From Actinostola sp. cb2023 (taxonomy: Eukaryota > Cnidaria > Anthozoa > Actiniaria > Actinostolidae), in assembly GCA_033675265.1 (NCBI GenBank), contig JAUJYZ010000532.1, forward strand, positions 62,001 through 126,000: a stretch of 64,000 bases of DNA, given 5' to 3'. A program made the translations under genes and the position numbers. Within the stretch, counting starts at the first letter, position 1, and every line of letters begins with the position of its first letter. Below the pieces are notes generated by a model. That model was not told where the DNA came from and made no database searches. It saw only the letters and a program-made list of their open reading frames with translations. Of this stretch, positions 35,377 through 55,790 are shown one piece after another.

Positions 35377-35380
35377 ACTA

Positions 35381-35812
35381 TTCGTGAGTACTCCTTTCCC
35401 CTTGTTGGGTAGGGCGGGGACTGATTGTCGATACATCAAAGTAGTAAAACGAATACTATTTTATTTCTGGAAGTTTGGGTCTTTTTTTCAACGATCAAAG
35501 TCACAAGCAAGTTTGACGAGGTCGTTCTCAGACTCCAGTAATTGCCGTCACATTACTCACAAATATGGAATTTCGTCATCTAAAAGGAATTGAACAGCCT
35601 GAACAACCCGCCGAGTAAAACCATTATAGGAATTTAAATATATTAAAAGCACTAAAAAGCAGCCATTGCTCATTATTTTTGTTATTCGTTGTTTATACCC
35701 GATTCTGAGATGGTAAGAATTGTCGACTGTGGAAATTCTGTTTTACAGTAAATTTGTGCAGTAACAACCTAAAACTACCGTTTAAAATACTATATACAGC
35801 ACACTATATACA
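35381..35812. other. Intergenic, no feature recognised
   Basis: Unique-looking sequence right of the 13-kb element. The 69-residue frame at 35384 has no recognisable feature. Confidence 0.5.
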
Positions 35813-35959
35813 GCGATAGGACCGACACCACCGACACCACCGACACTTTTTCACGTTCATTCATTTTGAGAAAGGACAAGTGTCGGTGGTGTCGGTCCTT
35901 TCTCAAAATGAATGAACGTGAGAAAGTGTCGGTGGTGTCGGCCGTGTCGGTCCTATCGC
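35813..35959. mobile_element. MITE with GCGATAGGACCGACACCACC termini
   Basis: A fold-back of 147 bp whose ends each carry CCGACACCACCGACAC-type mini-repeats. The arms include TTCATTCATTTTGAGAAAGG and its complement. Confidence 0.85.
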
Positions 35960-36566
35960 CCATGTCTTTTTTTTTGTGTGTGTGTTCTGAAATCGAATAA
36001 ACGTAAAAAGTGGCCCTAGTGGCCCTCTTTCTTTTGTTCTCAAAATAAATAAACAGGAAAAAGTGGCCCTGGTGGCCCTCCCTTGAATTGAGATCTTTAT
36101 CTATATATACGTTTCATTGAGTGTTTTTCATGAGAATGTGAAAGGGATTTTTGTTTTGTTTTAGGTTGTAATTTCTTTTTATAAATATTTTTGTTGTTGC
36201 TGGGTTATTTTAACGTAAATGTTTTTTTAATTAATTTTTTGTTGCATGTTGTTGCAGTCTGTGTGATTTTTTTTTTCATGATTTTTTTAGATATATGTTT
36301 TTTAGTGGTATCTTTTTTTTATCCATTTCTTCTTCTTCTGCTTTTTTTTTTAAACTTTCGAATTTGAGTTGTATTCGTTTTAGCCATGTTGCTTTATCAA
36401 ACTTTTACTCTGCTGCATTATATTCGTTCATGTCGTTTTTCTTTGAACTTCTACGTTCTTCAGTTGTGCTGTTCTTAACGATTTTTTTTCTTCTTTAAAC
36501 CTTTTGTATATATATATATGTAGAATAGTTGGTGTCTTGGTTTTACCTTTATTCTACATATATATG
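35960..36566. other. T-rich intergenic stretch with AGTGGCCCT duplications
   Basis: Two copies of an AAAGTGGCCCT-GTGGCCCTC module lie at about 36007 and 36058. A T-rich strand-biased region follows to 36500, then (TA)n-flanked hairpin ends at 36506-36566 (ATATATGTAGAATAG and complement). No gene is supported. Confidence 0.55.
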
Positions 36567-37330
36567 AGAACTGTTTTTACAAAAAGGGTTTAGCCTTATC
36601 AACTTGGGATGATAAACAGATATATTGAATTCATACGATACCTAGCTGGAAGAATCAAAACCAGTACAGCAAATGGGTCTAATGACTTTAGACTCCTTTT
36701 ATTGAAACACGTCTCATGAGAACTGTTTTTACAAAAAGGGTTTAGCCTTATCAACTTGGGATGATAAACAGATATATTGAATTCATACGATACCTAGCTG
36801 GAAGAATCAAAACCAGTACAGCAAATGGGTGTAATGACTTTAGACTCCTTTTATTGAAACACGTCTCACTGTCTATCATTGGTGATGATAAAAGCTCTCA
36901 TTTGCATCAGCATGACAATCAACCGACGCGCAACGCGGAGATTGGATTGTTTCAGGTATTTTATCGATTAATTGTGAAGAAGATAGCTCACACGCGTACT
37001 TTTCCATCATCTTGCAGACTTGCGTTAATTGGACAGTTTGCTGCTTGCTGCCATGGTGCATATCGACCCAGTGTCCGTCCCCAACTGGGAAGCATTACTA
37101 GGTGCATGGCTTGTACATACTGTAAGTATTAATGCGCGCAGACTGACAATCGCGGATTGCATTGATGAGTCAAAATAGTGAGAACTGTTTTTACAAAAAG
37201 GGTTTACCTTATCAACTTGGGATGATAAACAGATATATTGAATTCATACGATACCTAGCTGGAAGAATCAAAACCAGTACAGCAAATGGGTCTAATGACT
37301 TTAGACTCCTTTTATTGAAACACGTCTCAT
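36567..37330. mobile_element. Direct-repeat-flanked element, arrangement A-A-B-A
   Basis: Module A is about 150 bp, starting GAGAACTGTTTTTACAAAAA and ending CACGTCTCAT, at 36567, 36718 and 37180. Module B (about 36869-37179) lies between the second and third A. There are no inverted ends or open gene. Flanks are (TA)n. B carries an exon-like segment with an AG acceptor and GTAAGT donor (about 37018-37121). The arrangement resembles a miniature terminal-direct-repeat or rolling-circle-derived element; class unknown. Confidence 0.7.
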
Positions 37331-37342
37331 ATATATATATAT

Positions 37343-38572
37343 GACAGTTGTTTTTACAAAAAGGGTATAGCCTAATCAACTTGTGATATTGATCAATTCA
37401 AACGTTAGGTGGCAAAAATCAAAAGCAACCTGAGAACATCAAATGGGTCTAATGACTTTAGACTCCTTTTATTTAAACACGTCTCACTGTCTATCATTGG
37501 TGATAATAATAGCTGTCAGTTTCATCAGCATGGCAATCAACCGACGCGCATGTCCGAGTTATTGGATTGTTTGAGGTATTTTGTCGATCTATTGTCAAGA
37601 AGATAGCTCATACGTTTACTTTTGCATCATCTTGCAGACTTGCGTTGAAAGGACAGATGTTGGTGGTGCTTGCTGCATGACATGTGCTCGTCCTCAACTG
37701 GCAAGCATTACTACGTACATGCGTTGTACATACTGTAAAATAATATGAATGCGCGCGGATTGCATGAGAATCGATTATTGCATCGTTCTGCAGTGAAAAT
37801 AGACTGTCTATCATTGGTGATAATAATAGCTGTCAGTTTCATCAGCATGGCAATCAACCGACGCGCATGTCCGAGTTATTGGATTGTTTGAGGTATTTTG
37901 TCGATCTATTGTCAAGAAGATAGCTCATACGTTTACTTTTGCATCATCTTGCAGACTTGCGTTGAAAGGACAGATGTTGGTGGTGCTTGCTGCATGACAT
38001 GTGCTCGTCCTCAACTGGCAAGCATTACTACGTGCATGCGTTGTACATACTGTAAGTATGAATGCGCGCGGATTGCATGAGAATCGATTATTGCATCGTT
38101 CTGCAGTGAAAATAGACTGTCTATCATTGGTGATAATAATAGCTGTCAGTTTCATCAGCATGGCAATCAACCGACGCGCATGTCCGAGTTATTGGATTGT
38201 TTGAGGTATTTTGTCGATCTATTGTCAAGAAGATAGCTCATACGTTTACTTTTGCATCATCTTGCAGACTTGCGTTGAAAGGACAGATGTTGGTGGTGCT
38301 TGCTGCATGACATGTGCTCGTCCTCAACTGGCAAGCATTACTACGTGCATGCGTTGTACATACTGTAAGTATGAATGCGCGCGGATTGCATGAGAATCGA
38401 TTATTGCATCGTTCTGCAGTGAAAATAGTGAGAGTTGTTTTTACAAAAAGGGTATAGCCTAATCAACTTGTGATATTGATCAATTCAAACGTTAGGTGGC
38501 AAAAATCAAAAGCAACCTGAGAACATCAAATGGGTCTAATGACTTTAGACTCCTTTTATTTAAACACGTCTC
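37343..38572. mobile_element. Second direct-repeat element, A'-B'-B'-B'-A'
   Basis: Two nearly identical A' modules (about 37343-37486 and 38430-38572) bracket three tandem B' units starting at 37487, 37804 and 38117 (317 and 313 bp). Each B' contains a 97-nt segment bounded by CATCTTGCAG and, in the last two units, GTAAGTATG. It is open and cysteine-rich (GGACCMTC then TTCMRCTYC). The first B' has a mutated donor. The array ends in (TA)n. Sequence between units is nearly identical, so expansion is recent. Confidence 0.75.
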
Positions 38573-38884
38573 ATATATATATAATTAATTATTTTGGTTA
38601 TTCGTAAAATTAATTAAAAACTTATAATTAACGTGTAAATGTTCTATAAATATTTTTTTAATTGATTATGTTTGATAATGTAATAATTTGTTTAAAATTG
38701 TGTAAAATAAAAAAGAGTGGGGAAATGGTTTTCAATCTTGGAATGCACAATACACTAAGCAGTATTCAGTATTCATGAAACTCGGCCTTTTTTGAAATAG
38801 CTAAATTATACATTAATCAGTACTAAATATGCTAGCTAACATCTATTTCACGAGTTTATGAAAACCGCTCTTATTACTATAATT

Positions 38885-38917
<33 letters not shown>

Positions 38918-39182
38918 ATTGTTGTTGTAGTTTTCTGAAGTCAGATTATTATTTTTTTTGCTAGTTGCTAGTTTTGTTTTGTTAGTTAATTAGCATACAT
39001 AAATATCAAGTTACAAAATCGTTCAATGATTGAAGCTATATATGTGTCCGATAAACATGATAAATGTCAGTTATTTTCTTTAAAGTACACACAACAAGGT
39101 TCACCTGCACAAATTAGTAGAATTAATTGTCAAAATAATCTTGAATCTTCAACGCTTGTTCGCGAATAATAAGCAATTCAGA
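38573..39182. other. AT-rich intergenic stretch with (GTT)n
   Basis: Very AT-rich; a (GTT)n run lies at 38886-38926. No coding feature seen. Confidence 0.6.
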
Positions 39183-39790
39183 TTGGATGAGGTTTTGATG
39201 ATATCCGGAATTATCAATGAAGCGAGTAAGTGTTATTGGCCGAAGCCGTAGGCTGACTGAGGCCAATAGAGTCGATTTCGTTTGAGTGGGAAGTCAGGTT
39301 ACGGTACGATTCGTGCCGTGCGGTGACCGTATCGCGCCATCATCGTGCGGTATCCAAGCATTCTGATTGGTACGTTGAGAAATGATTTCGCGCGCTGTGA
39401 TTGGTTGAATACAATAGGGCCATTTATACGAGCGAAAATAGGACGCGTCTTATCTAAGACGCGTCTTAAATAAGACGCGAACTATCCGTATAAACGGCAC
39501 TTTTTGTCGTATTCTTAATTAAGTCGCGAACAAAATAAGAACAGCTCAAACCGCTGTTCTTCGGTAAGTCGCGTCTTAGTTAAGAACACGACAAAAAGTG
39601 CCGTTTATACGGATAGTTCGCGTCTTATTTAAGACGCGTCTTAGATAAGACGCGTCCTATTTTCGCTCGTATAAATGGCCCTAATGTGTTCGATTCCGTA
39701 CCGTGACCGTAACTCCGTACCGTAGGTTTCCCACTCATACGAAAACGACTCTATTAAGATAATTCCGGATATCATGAAAACCTCATCCAA
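39183..39790. mobile_element. Three MITEs nested one inside another
   Basis: Outer arms: TTGGATGAGGTTTTGATGAT near 39183 and the complement ending 39790. Middle: family M2 (39267-39753, sister of 23519-23733). Inner: a near-perfect 265-bp palindrome 39417-39681 starting GGGCCATTTATACGAGCGAA, with TA at 39415-39416 and 39682-39683. Removing the inner one rejoins the M2 block GGTTGAATACAA / ATGTGTTCGATTCCGTACC. Confidence 0.88.
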
Positions 39791-40028
39791 TATATAATTG
39801 TTTAATGTACCTTGGCTTTGTAAAATAATAATTTATTGCTATATTACACTTTCTCTGCGGTGGAAAATGCCCGAATGATGCGGTACTTTGATGAAACTAT
39901 ACAAATTTACCTTCGAAAGAAATTGAAAAGTGTCCATATTTGAAGGACATAATCAAACTACATGTAGTTGTTGTAGTCGTTTGATTGTTACTCTATGCTA
40001 TTCACGTGATATCCTAGAAAGACTCCTG

Positions 40029-40254
40029 GGGCCCGTTTCTCGAAAGCCCCGTTAACTTTTCGGGCCCGAAAAGACATCCCAGAAATCTGAGACACTTGCT
40101 CTACAAAGCTTTTCTTTTGACATGTTTTTAATATGAACAAACTTTCCCTTCATGCAAAGTTTCATGTCTGTAAACTACTTTGTTTTGAAGATATAGATTT
40201 TTAAAGAAACCCTTTTCGGTCCCGATAAGCTTTCGGGGCTTTCGAGAAATGGGC
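40029..40254. mobile_element. MITE with GGGCCCGTTTCTCGAAAGCC terminus
   Basis: Imperfect inverted ends of about 50 bp (CGTTTCTCGAAAGCCCCG and GGGGCTTTCGAGAAATGGGC) lie about 180 bp upstream of the LGR promoter. Confidence 0.75.
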
Positions 40255-40431
40255 AACTGACATTTATCTAGAAAAGAATGGCAAAACAATTTCGTTTTAA
40301 TTGCAATTTGTTTTGATTTTTGAAGTGAAATATTCTCGTCAATTATATTAGACTAGTGCTGCAATGGTCTAACAGTTTTGTCATTTGTTTTCCTTGAGCA
40401 AGCACATGTTCAAAGAGATTAATTGGCACGA

Positions 40432-40590
40432 TATAAAAGAGGGACGTTTCGGTTCATTCATCAATCGAAAAACTAATTACCAGACGACCGCACGGTAGGA
40501 GACATATTTTTAAATCATGATGTCTTGAGCTATCAAAGTTCCAGCTTGCTTTAATCATTCTCTTGCTGCTTTTGTAGGGTGATCATGTAA
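40432..40590 (+). promoter_or_regulatory. TATA box and start-stop uORF of LGR-type gene
   Basis: TATAAAAG at 40432-40439 predicts a start near 40462. ATGTAA at 40585-40590 is a minimal start-stop reading frame ending one base before the main ATG at 40592. The main ATG has A at -3 and G at +4. Alternatively, a splice acceptor at about 40577 could place only the last bases of this leader in the message; the uORF would still be included. Confidence 0.55.
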
Positions 40591-40591
40591 G

Positions 40592-49879
<9,288 letters not shown>

Positions 49880-49883
49880 AACA

Positions 49884-50398
49884 TCGAATAGACCTTTTTA
49901 CCAATAAGGCGGCCATCTTGAATTATGGGATGCCCAGGGTGAAAGCTACGAAAACTTAGGGTGCGTTCGATTGACTCTATTGTCAGGAATACACGCAGTA
50001 ATCATTTGGATGCTTTTATTTCAGCACATTTAACATTCCAAACTGTTCCTTGTAACTTTATTATGATACAACAAGGAATTGTTTCATTTTAGAGTGGACA
50101 GTAGCTGCGTGACGGCAATTTAGGGATGTTATTCCGTGTATTCCTATTCTGGAATAAGGTCAATCGAACGCACCCTTAATTTAAAGCAATGAATTTGTAC
50201 AAAATTATACAACAATACACAACACATGTAGATAGTAAGTCATACAACACTATGGTTAGAGTGAAATAGAAATAATATATTGACGCGACTTCACACTGTA
50301 CAGTTTTTGGGTCATTTGCACCCTGAGCATCCCATAATGTTATAGCCAAAACAATAGAATCCAAAATGGCCGCCGTATCGGTAAAATGGTCTATTCGT
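49884..50398. mobile_element. Fold-back with a nested MITE
   Basis: Outer arms CGAATAGACC, AAGGCGGCCATCTTGAATT and ATTATGGGATGCCCAGGGTG pair with 50322-50398. Nested at 49959-50175 is a 217-bp MITE with GGGTGCGTTCGATTGAC ends and TTA duplications at 49956-49958 and 50176-50178 (PIF/Harbinger-like). Confidence 0.85.
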
Positions 50399-50800
50399 GC
50401 ACATTTGCAAAGACTGGTGAGATCTGACGACAACCATCTTTTTATTTATTTCGTTTTTCTTTTCTTTTCTTTTGTTTGTTGCCCAATTTTTTTTTCCAAA
50501 TATGGAGTTTGTGTCTAAATGTGGAAGATTTGTCCAAATATAGGCATGTACATTTGCACCATATATGGACATTAAAAAAATTTTTTTTTAGCAAATTGAT
50601 TAGATATACATCATCAATGACGCAATTTGCTCCAACCAATCAACATGGCGAATACGCTATTTTATATGCTACATTTTCTTGTCGCCTTAATTTATTCAAA
50701 TATATGCTCATATATTTATTTTTATTTTTTATTTTTTCTAATATTCTTTTCAAAATTAAAAAAAAAACGCGACGCCATCTTGTTTTGCTCGGAGGTAAAT

Positions 50801-50948
50801 AACCAAGGATATCCCTAGTTTGATTAACCAATCACAGCGCAAGAAAAGCACTATTCACTTGTGTAGTATACACTAACCAAGGATATCCCTAGTTTGATTA
50901 ACCAATCACAGCGCACGAAAAGCACTATTCACTTGTGTAGTATACACC
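50801..50948. repeat. 74-bp tandem duplication
   Basis: Two copies start AACCAAGGATATCCCTAGTT at 50801 and 50875 and are nearly identical. Each carries ACCAATCACAGCGCA. Confidence 0.93.
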
Positions 50949-51445
50949 TATTTCAAAAAACGTTGGCATCTGAAATCTGAATCTGAAATCTAAACTGATC
51001 TGTGACCTAAAAACACTCGTAGCCACACTATTCACCAACGCAGGTCGTGTAGGCATATTCCAGTAATTACAAGATAGATCACAACTCATACCCACAATAA
51101 TGCACCTTTTCGAAGCTTCCCAGAATGCTTCATGAATCTGCGCGCGCAAGCGAGGTCAGGGTACAAAATAGATCGAAAATATTAAGGGAGAACGAAGAAA
51201 TTCAGTAGAAAACTTAGACTTTTAAATTAAAAGTGCGTAAGAATAATTACAAAGATAGATACAAATTCTCAAGCAAAGTATTTAGATACAGTAATCATAT
51301 ATATTTTCCCCCTGACCTCGCTTGCGCGTGCAGAATCATGAAGCATTCTGGGAAACTACGACTGAAAAGGTGCATTAAAGTTCTTGTACATTACAATCCC
51401 TCTCGGTTCTCAGATTTCAGATTTCAGATGCCAACGTTTTTTTTA
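50949..51445. mobile_element. Fold-back of about 0.5 kb
   Basis: The arms carry AACGTTGGCATCTGAAATCT, AGAATGCTTCATGA and GCAAGCGAGGTCAGG, with complements on the right. The loop is about 100 bp. No gene. Confidence 0.8.
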
Positions 51446-51864
51446 AATGTTTTTAATTGTTATTTTTCCTCTGCTACTCATGAGACGTGGTTCTCGTCCG
51501 TGCCGCACAATTGTCGCCAGCAAACACAGGTGTCTACTATTTGTCTTTCATATGTCAACTCCTTTGAATGAAGTGAATTCATGTCAGCCTTCATTTCAAT
51601 CATATTTCTATTTTTACTCTTTTTCTCACATTCTCATTAACATTCTTTTCGTTCTTGTCAGATCTAGTAAACACATTTAGGAATTTTTTACGCTTGACGA
51701 AACCTTACGAACTACTTTATATCTAAGAATGTTAAAAGCTCGATCAACCGTTCCAGAATCGAAAATTATACATTTATATATTTGAAGTTTTAGCAATATT
51801 TAATTGCTAATATGCATGTTGTGTTAGTTGAATTTAAAAGTTGATCGGTGATCGTAGTAAGCGT

Positions 51865-52014
51865 TCATCATCATCATCAGTCATCATCATCATCATCATT
51901 ATCGTCATCATCGACGTCATCATCGACGTAGTCGTTGTCATCATTATCATCATCATCAGCGTCACCATCAGCGTCGTCGTTGTCATCATCATCATTATTA
52001 TTTTTATTATCATA

Positions 52015-52053
<39 letters not shown>

Positions 52054-52085
52054 GTCATCACGATTATCATAATAGTGTGCACGAG
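51865..52085. repeat. (TCA)n-rich microsatellite
   Basis: Irregular trinucleotide repeats with CGTCATCATCGACGT interruptions; poly-D/N frames are artefacts. Confidence 0.95.
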
Positions 52086-52207
52086 AACGATGACGATGAC
52101 GCGTTTTATGCGAGACTTTTGAAGTTCTTTCAATTTCACATTTCCCGTATTTATGTTGGCTTACCGCTGGCCATATTTTCACACTAGCTTGTCAGGAAAG
52201 CACGAGA

Positions 52208-52368
52208 TCCCAATGAACAAAACCAGGTCAAAATTTGAATAACAATAGGAACTATTGTACAACAATAGGAACTATTGTTAGATATGCCTCGTTCTACAAA
52301 GGACATGTCTTTGTAGAACGAGGCATCTAGTGTTATTCAAATCTTGACCTGGTTTTGGTCATTGGGTT
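52208..52368. mobile_element. MITE with CCCAATGA-ACCAGGTC arms
   Basis: CCCAATGAACAAAACCAGGT and complement enclose inner hairpins GGAACTATTGT and GCCTCGTTCTACAAAG. Confidence 0.85.
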
Positions 52369-53278
52369 CTAGTGTTTTCCAGCTTGTCATCGTCCTCGTC
52401 CACCAATTAATAAGCTCAAGGTTCTAATAATCTCCCACAGCAAAAACGTTTATTTATACACGATAGGTGTTTAAATCTATAACTCGAAGAGTCGTGTACA
52501 ATAAAGAATAAATAAAATAAAATAAAGATATACAGAATTAAGATGTCAGTGATAAGATTGTTCCTATAGCTTCCTTATGCTTATCCTTATATATATATAT
52601 ATATATATATATTTATTTATTTTGACATACAGCAGCCCTTTGCACAAATTCTGTAAAAGCAATATATATCAATATATCAATATATCGGGTGCATTGTGGG
52701 TAATTTTCATCATAAAATGGCTGAATAAGCCCTCTAAAGTTCAAATTTTTCAATTGTTTTTTCACATACATACTACAAATGTTAATTGGGTTTAGATTCA
52801 GGTTTAATAATAACTAAAATCAAAGAATTAGGATTACGCAATTTACTATATAGCGATATAGCGATATATTAGGATTTTACAGAATTTTTTGCAAATCGCT
52901 GTATTATTATTAATATCCATATTTACATAGTTTTCAGTTTGTTTCGTGGACAGTTTGTATTTTGTTTTTTTCTTTGAAAAATAAAATTAAACTCTTCTTA
53001 TTCGGATATGATTACTATGGACACTGACTAAAGCAAATACAACTTTTCTCATTTGTCTCTGTGTTTGTGTTATCGTCATATGCAACTCAACGTATGTCCC
53101 GGCAACTTATGAATTCGTGCCAAGTTTGACACAGCTGCCAGTTCGACCCACACCGTGGTTACGTTATGACTGATGTTCGCGCCAATTGACAATATGACTT
53201 AGGGGGGGATACATGGGATTTTAAGTGAAAGGGAGGGACGAAGGGGTTTTTGAGGTTTGAAGGTTGAAGTGTGTGTTT
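52369..53278. other. Intergenic, no gene recognised
   Basis: AT-rich; a (TA)n run lies at 52586-52610 and near-repeats of ATATATCAATATATC at 52663. A short GGGGGGGATACATGGGATTT module at 53193 resembles MITE ends seen elsewhere. Confidence 0.55.
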
Positions 53279-53575
53279 GTAATGTTTTTGTTTGTTTGTT
53301 TCTTTTGTTGTTGTTGTTGTTAATGTTTCTTTTATTGTTAAGCGCCTTAGAGCTTTGGATAAGGCGCTATATAAGTAATAAATTATTATTATTATTATTA
53401 TCAGTTGTTGCTGTTGATGTTGTTGTTGCTGTTGTTGATGATGTAGTTGTTGTTGATGTTGTTGTGGCTGTTGTTGTTAATGTTTCTTTTATTGTTAAGC
53501 GCCTTAGAGCTTTGGATAAGGCGCTATATAAGTAATAAATTATTAATTATTATTATTATCAGTTGTTGCTGTTGA

Positions 53576-53609
<34 letters not shown>

Positions 53610-53682
53610 GATGATGTTGCTGTTGTTGATGATGTAGTTGTTGTTGTTGTTGCTGTTGTTGTTGCTGTTGTTGATGATGTAG

Positions 53683-53714
<32 letters not shown>

Positions 53715-53716
53715 AC

Positions 53717-53780
<64 letters not shown>

Positions 53781-53820
53781 GCTGTTGTTGATGTTGTTGT
53801 TGTAGATGCATGTTTGTAAT
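53279..53820. repeat. Two SINE tails in a (GTT)n microsatellite
   Basis: GTTAAGCGCCTTAGAGC followed by AAGGCGCTATATAAGTAATA and (ATT)n occurs at 53337-53400 and 53496-53558. These look like 3' ends of a SINE family. They are embedded in (GTT)n and GATGTTGTTG repeats to 53815. The poly-Thr frame on the minus strand is an artefact. Confidence 0.8.
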
Positions 53821-53981
53821 TGTTATTATTTTTTAGGGTGAGGGGGTACATCTTGCCCATGCAGTATTGTTGGTACTGACTAAACAAAGCAAGCTATTTA
53901 TGCTAAAATAGGTCTCTCAACCAATCAGATTAACTAATTCGAGGAAATTGTAATCGCTATGATTAATTCAGGGTATAGTTC

Positions 53982-54320
53982 GCCCAGGGGGGGTACTCAG
54001 GGGTATCAGTGACGGGGAGGTGCGAAGGCTTTTTTTGGGTTTGAAATTCGCGGCTTGGGACTTTTTTGGGGCTTTCATTTTTCTGGTGGACTTTTTTTGA
54101 TATAAAGATTTTGTCAATGACTTTTTTTGGGGTTGATACAAATGATATCCTACCGTTCTCGATTTTATGTGGAGAAAAATTGGACTTTTTGGGGGTTACT
54201 ATTTTGGTCGTTGGACTTTTTTTGGGGTCTTGTTTTTTCGTAATGGACTTTTTGGGGGTTAAAATGTTTGGCCTCATTCGCACCTCCCCGTCACTGATAC
54301 CCCTGAGTACCCCCCCTGGG
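53982..54320. mobile_element. MITE with CCCAGGGGGGGTACTCAGGG end, ATAGTTC duplication
   Basis: Inverted ends of about 45 bp (GGGTATCAGTGACGGGGAGG) are flanked by ATAGTTC (53975-53981 and 54321-54327), a 7-8-bp duplication as made by hAT or P-type elements. The interior has repeated GGACTTTTTTTGG modules on the plus strand. Frames on both strands are repeat artefacts. Confidence 0.85.
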
Positions 54321-54327
54321 ATAGTTC

Positions 54328-54884
54328 TTTTAAGGCGTCAAAAATTATGTCATTCACACCAATTTTAAACCCAATCGATCGTTGGTACTAATCTGCACAT
54401 ACAGTATATGGAAGTATGAATCAATGAAGTAATAAGCCAACGAAGTAATATCCAGCATGCCATACACACCAGACAGCTTCCTAAACTGTCATGTCAATGT
54501 CAAGTCTCGGCAATGCTCCCTCAAGGAGTACGTACGTAATCACTGGCCTTGTATTATTGAACGGCGAATCCTTGATTAAGGTTACGACGAATAAGCCTTA
54601 TATAGTCTTATAATTGGGCTTGTTATTTGAAAACAATTATTTCTCACTTACGATAGGTATTAATTGCAAGATAGCTCTAGGGGTAACGTGGGTGTGCAGT
54701 TTTATTACTGGAGTCGCCGTGTGGCAGGAATCTTTAATTAATACATTGGACAACTTGCGTGCGATATAGTCAATCTTGTATTAAAAAGACATCCGTCTGC
54801 AGGGTACTCTAGACAAGTATCCATGCACTTAATGTAGGCTGTTCGCTGTACTTCAGTACAGGATTAGTCTTCTATTTAACAAAT
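54328..54884. other. Intergenic, nothing recognised
   Basis: No coding frame, tandem repeat or clear inverted repeat was supported. Confidence 0.5.
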
Positions 54885-55270
54885 TGAAGGTGGTTCGAGT
54901 TGTCTGTACTCTTATAGGGACCTTTAGATCCGACTACGAGTACGAAATCTAGTACGAGTACGACTTTTCAAACCTAGTGCCCGTACTCAAGATAATCACG
55001 TTTCACACCAATTTTTTCTCCAGAAGCTCTACTTCTACTGATGGACGACAGGAGAGGAGCGACGGCTGTTAGAACGAGATTATTTTGAAAATAGAAAGTC
55101 GTACTCGTACTATAGATTTCGTACTCGTAGTCGGATCTAAAGGTCCCGGCCCTAATATTGACACACACTTGACGTCATAAAATGTTCACAACTCTGCCAA
55201 GTTTTGGACATTTTATGACGTCAAGTGTGTGTCAATAAGAGTACAGACAACGATAAAACCATCTTCAATC
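54885..55270. mobile_element. Nested fold-backs
   Basis: Outer arms GAAGGTGGTTCGAGTTGTCT and AGAGTACAGACAACGATAAA with their partners. Inside are two separate hairpins: 54918-55146 (GGGACCTTTAGATCCGACTA and complement) and 55157-55238 (ATTGACACACACTTGACGTC and complement). Confidence 0.85.
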
Positions 55271-55299
55271 TGTTTTTTACAATACTGAAAGTCAAAAAG

Positions 55300-55440
55300 C
55301 ATCCAAAAACAAGGAAAAAGTTTGAAAGAAAAACTATTTCAAGCGCGCGCTGGCTCCGTGCGCGAGCGATTCGTCATACAGTGTGTCTGTACTCTTATTG
55401 ACAACGGCTGAGAGCCAATCAGATTGCGAGATTTCGCTCT
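55300..55440. repeat. Dispersed repeat, copy 2
   Basis: Same blocks and order as 7840-8010 (AAGCGCGCGCTGGCT, TCTTATTGACAACGG, CCAATCAGATTGCGAG). Confidence 0.8.
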
Positions 55441-55644
55441 GTTATTGTAAAAAAAAGACATGGTTAGTTATACTAATTTAGTCAGGGGCTGGATTCCTTT
55501 GGGCACTTTTTAGCGAGGGACTAGAACGTACGTTACTCAGTGCCAGGGCCTAGTGGGTGCGGTTCGAAGGGTACTTTTTAACGTGGGACCGCAATATGTG
55601 GGACCTTAACTAGGGGTGCGTCAGAGATTGATCTAAAATACCCC

Positions 55645-55790
55645 CTCCGAACCCTCCCGAACCCTCCCGAACCCTCCCGAACCCTCCCGAACCCTCCCGA
55701 ACCCTCCCGAACCCTCCCGAACCCTCCCGAACCCTCCCGAACCCTCCCGAACCCTCCCGAACTCCCGAACCCTCCCGAACCCCATTTGAG
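55645..55790. repeat. 10-bp minisatellite CCGAACCCTC
   Basis: About 14 nearly perfect units, with one short unit near 55760. Confidence 0.96.

Larger units (their letters stand above)
22397..35380. mobile_element. 13-kb DNA transposon with long inverted ends and nested insertions
   Basis: Both ends begin CTAATTGCATAATCGTTG: left at about 22399, right as the complement ending near 35366. Behind them about 1 kb of inverted repeat continues, left to about 23440. The right arm runs from 35376 back to 34350 and then 29074-29049, split by a nested insertion. The arms include matching frames at 23005-23196 and 34750-34517. Between them a decayed minus-strand gene encodes a transposase-like protein. 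Without the 5.27-kb insertion the element is about 7.7 kb. A 272-bp MITE at 60749-61020 fuses the left and right terminal segments. Target duplication is unclear; AGCTA and AGGTA flank the ends. Superfamily not assigned. Confidence 0.75.

Noticed and set aside
36761..38393. Independent small cysteine-rich genes in the B repeats
   Set aside because: The frames are short pieces repeated with the tandem unit and lack start codons, signal peptides or flanking exons; recorded instead as an exon-like repeat segment.
53543..53887. Poly-threonine protein
   Set aside because: Translation of a (GTT)n microsatellite containing SINE tails.
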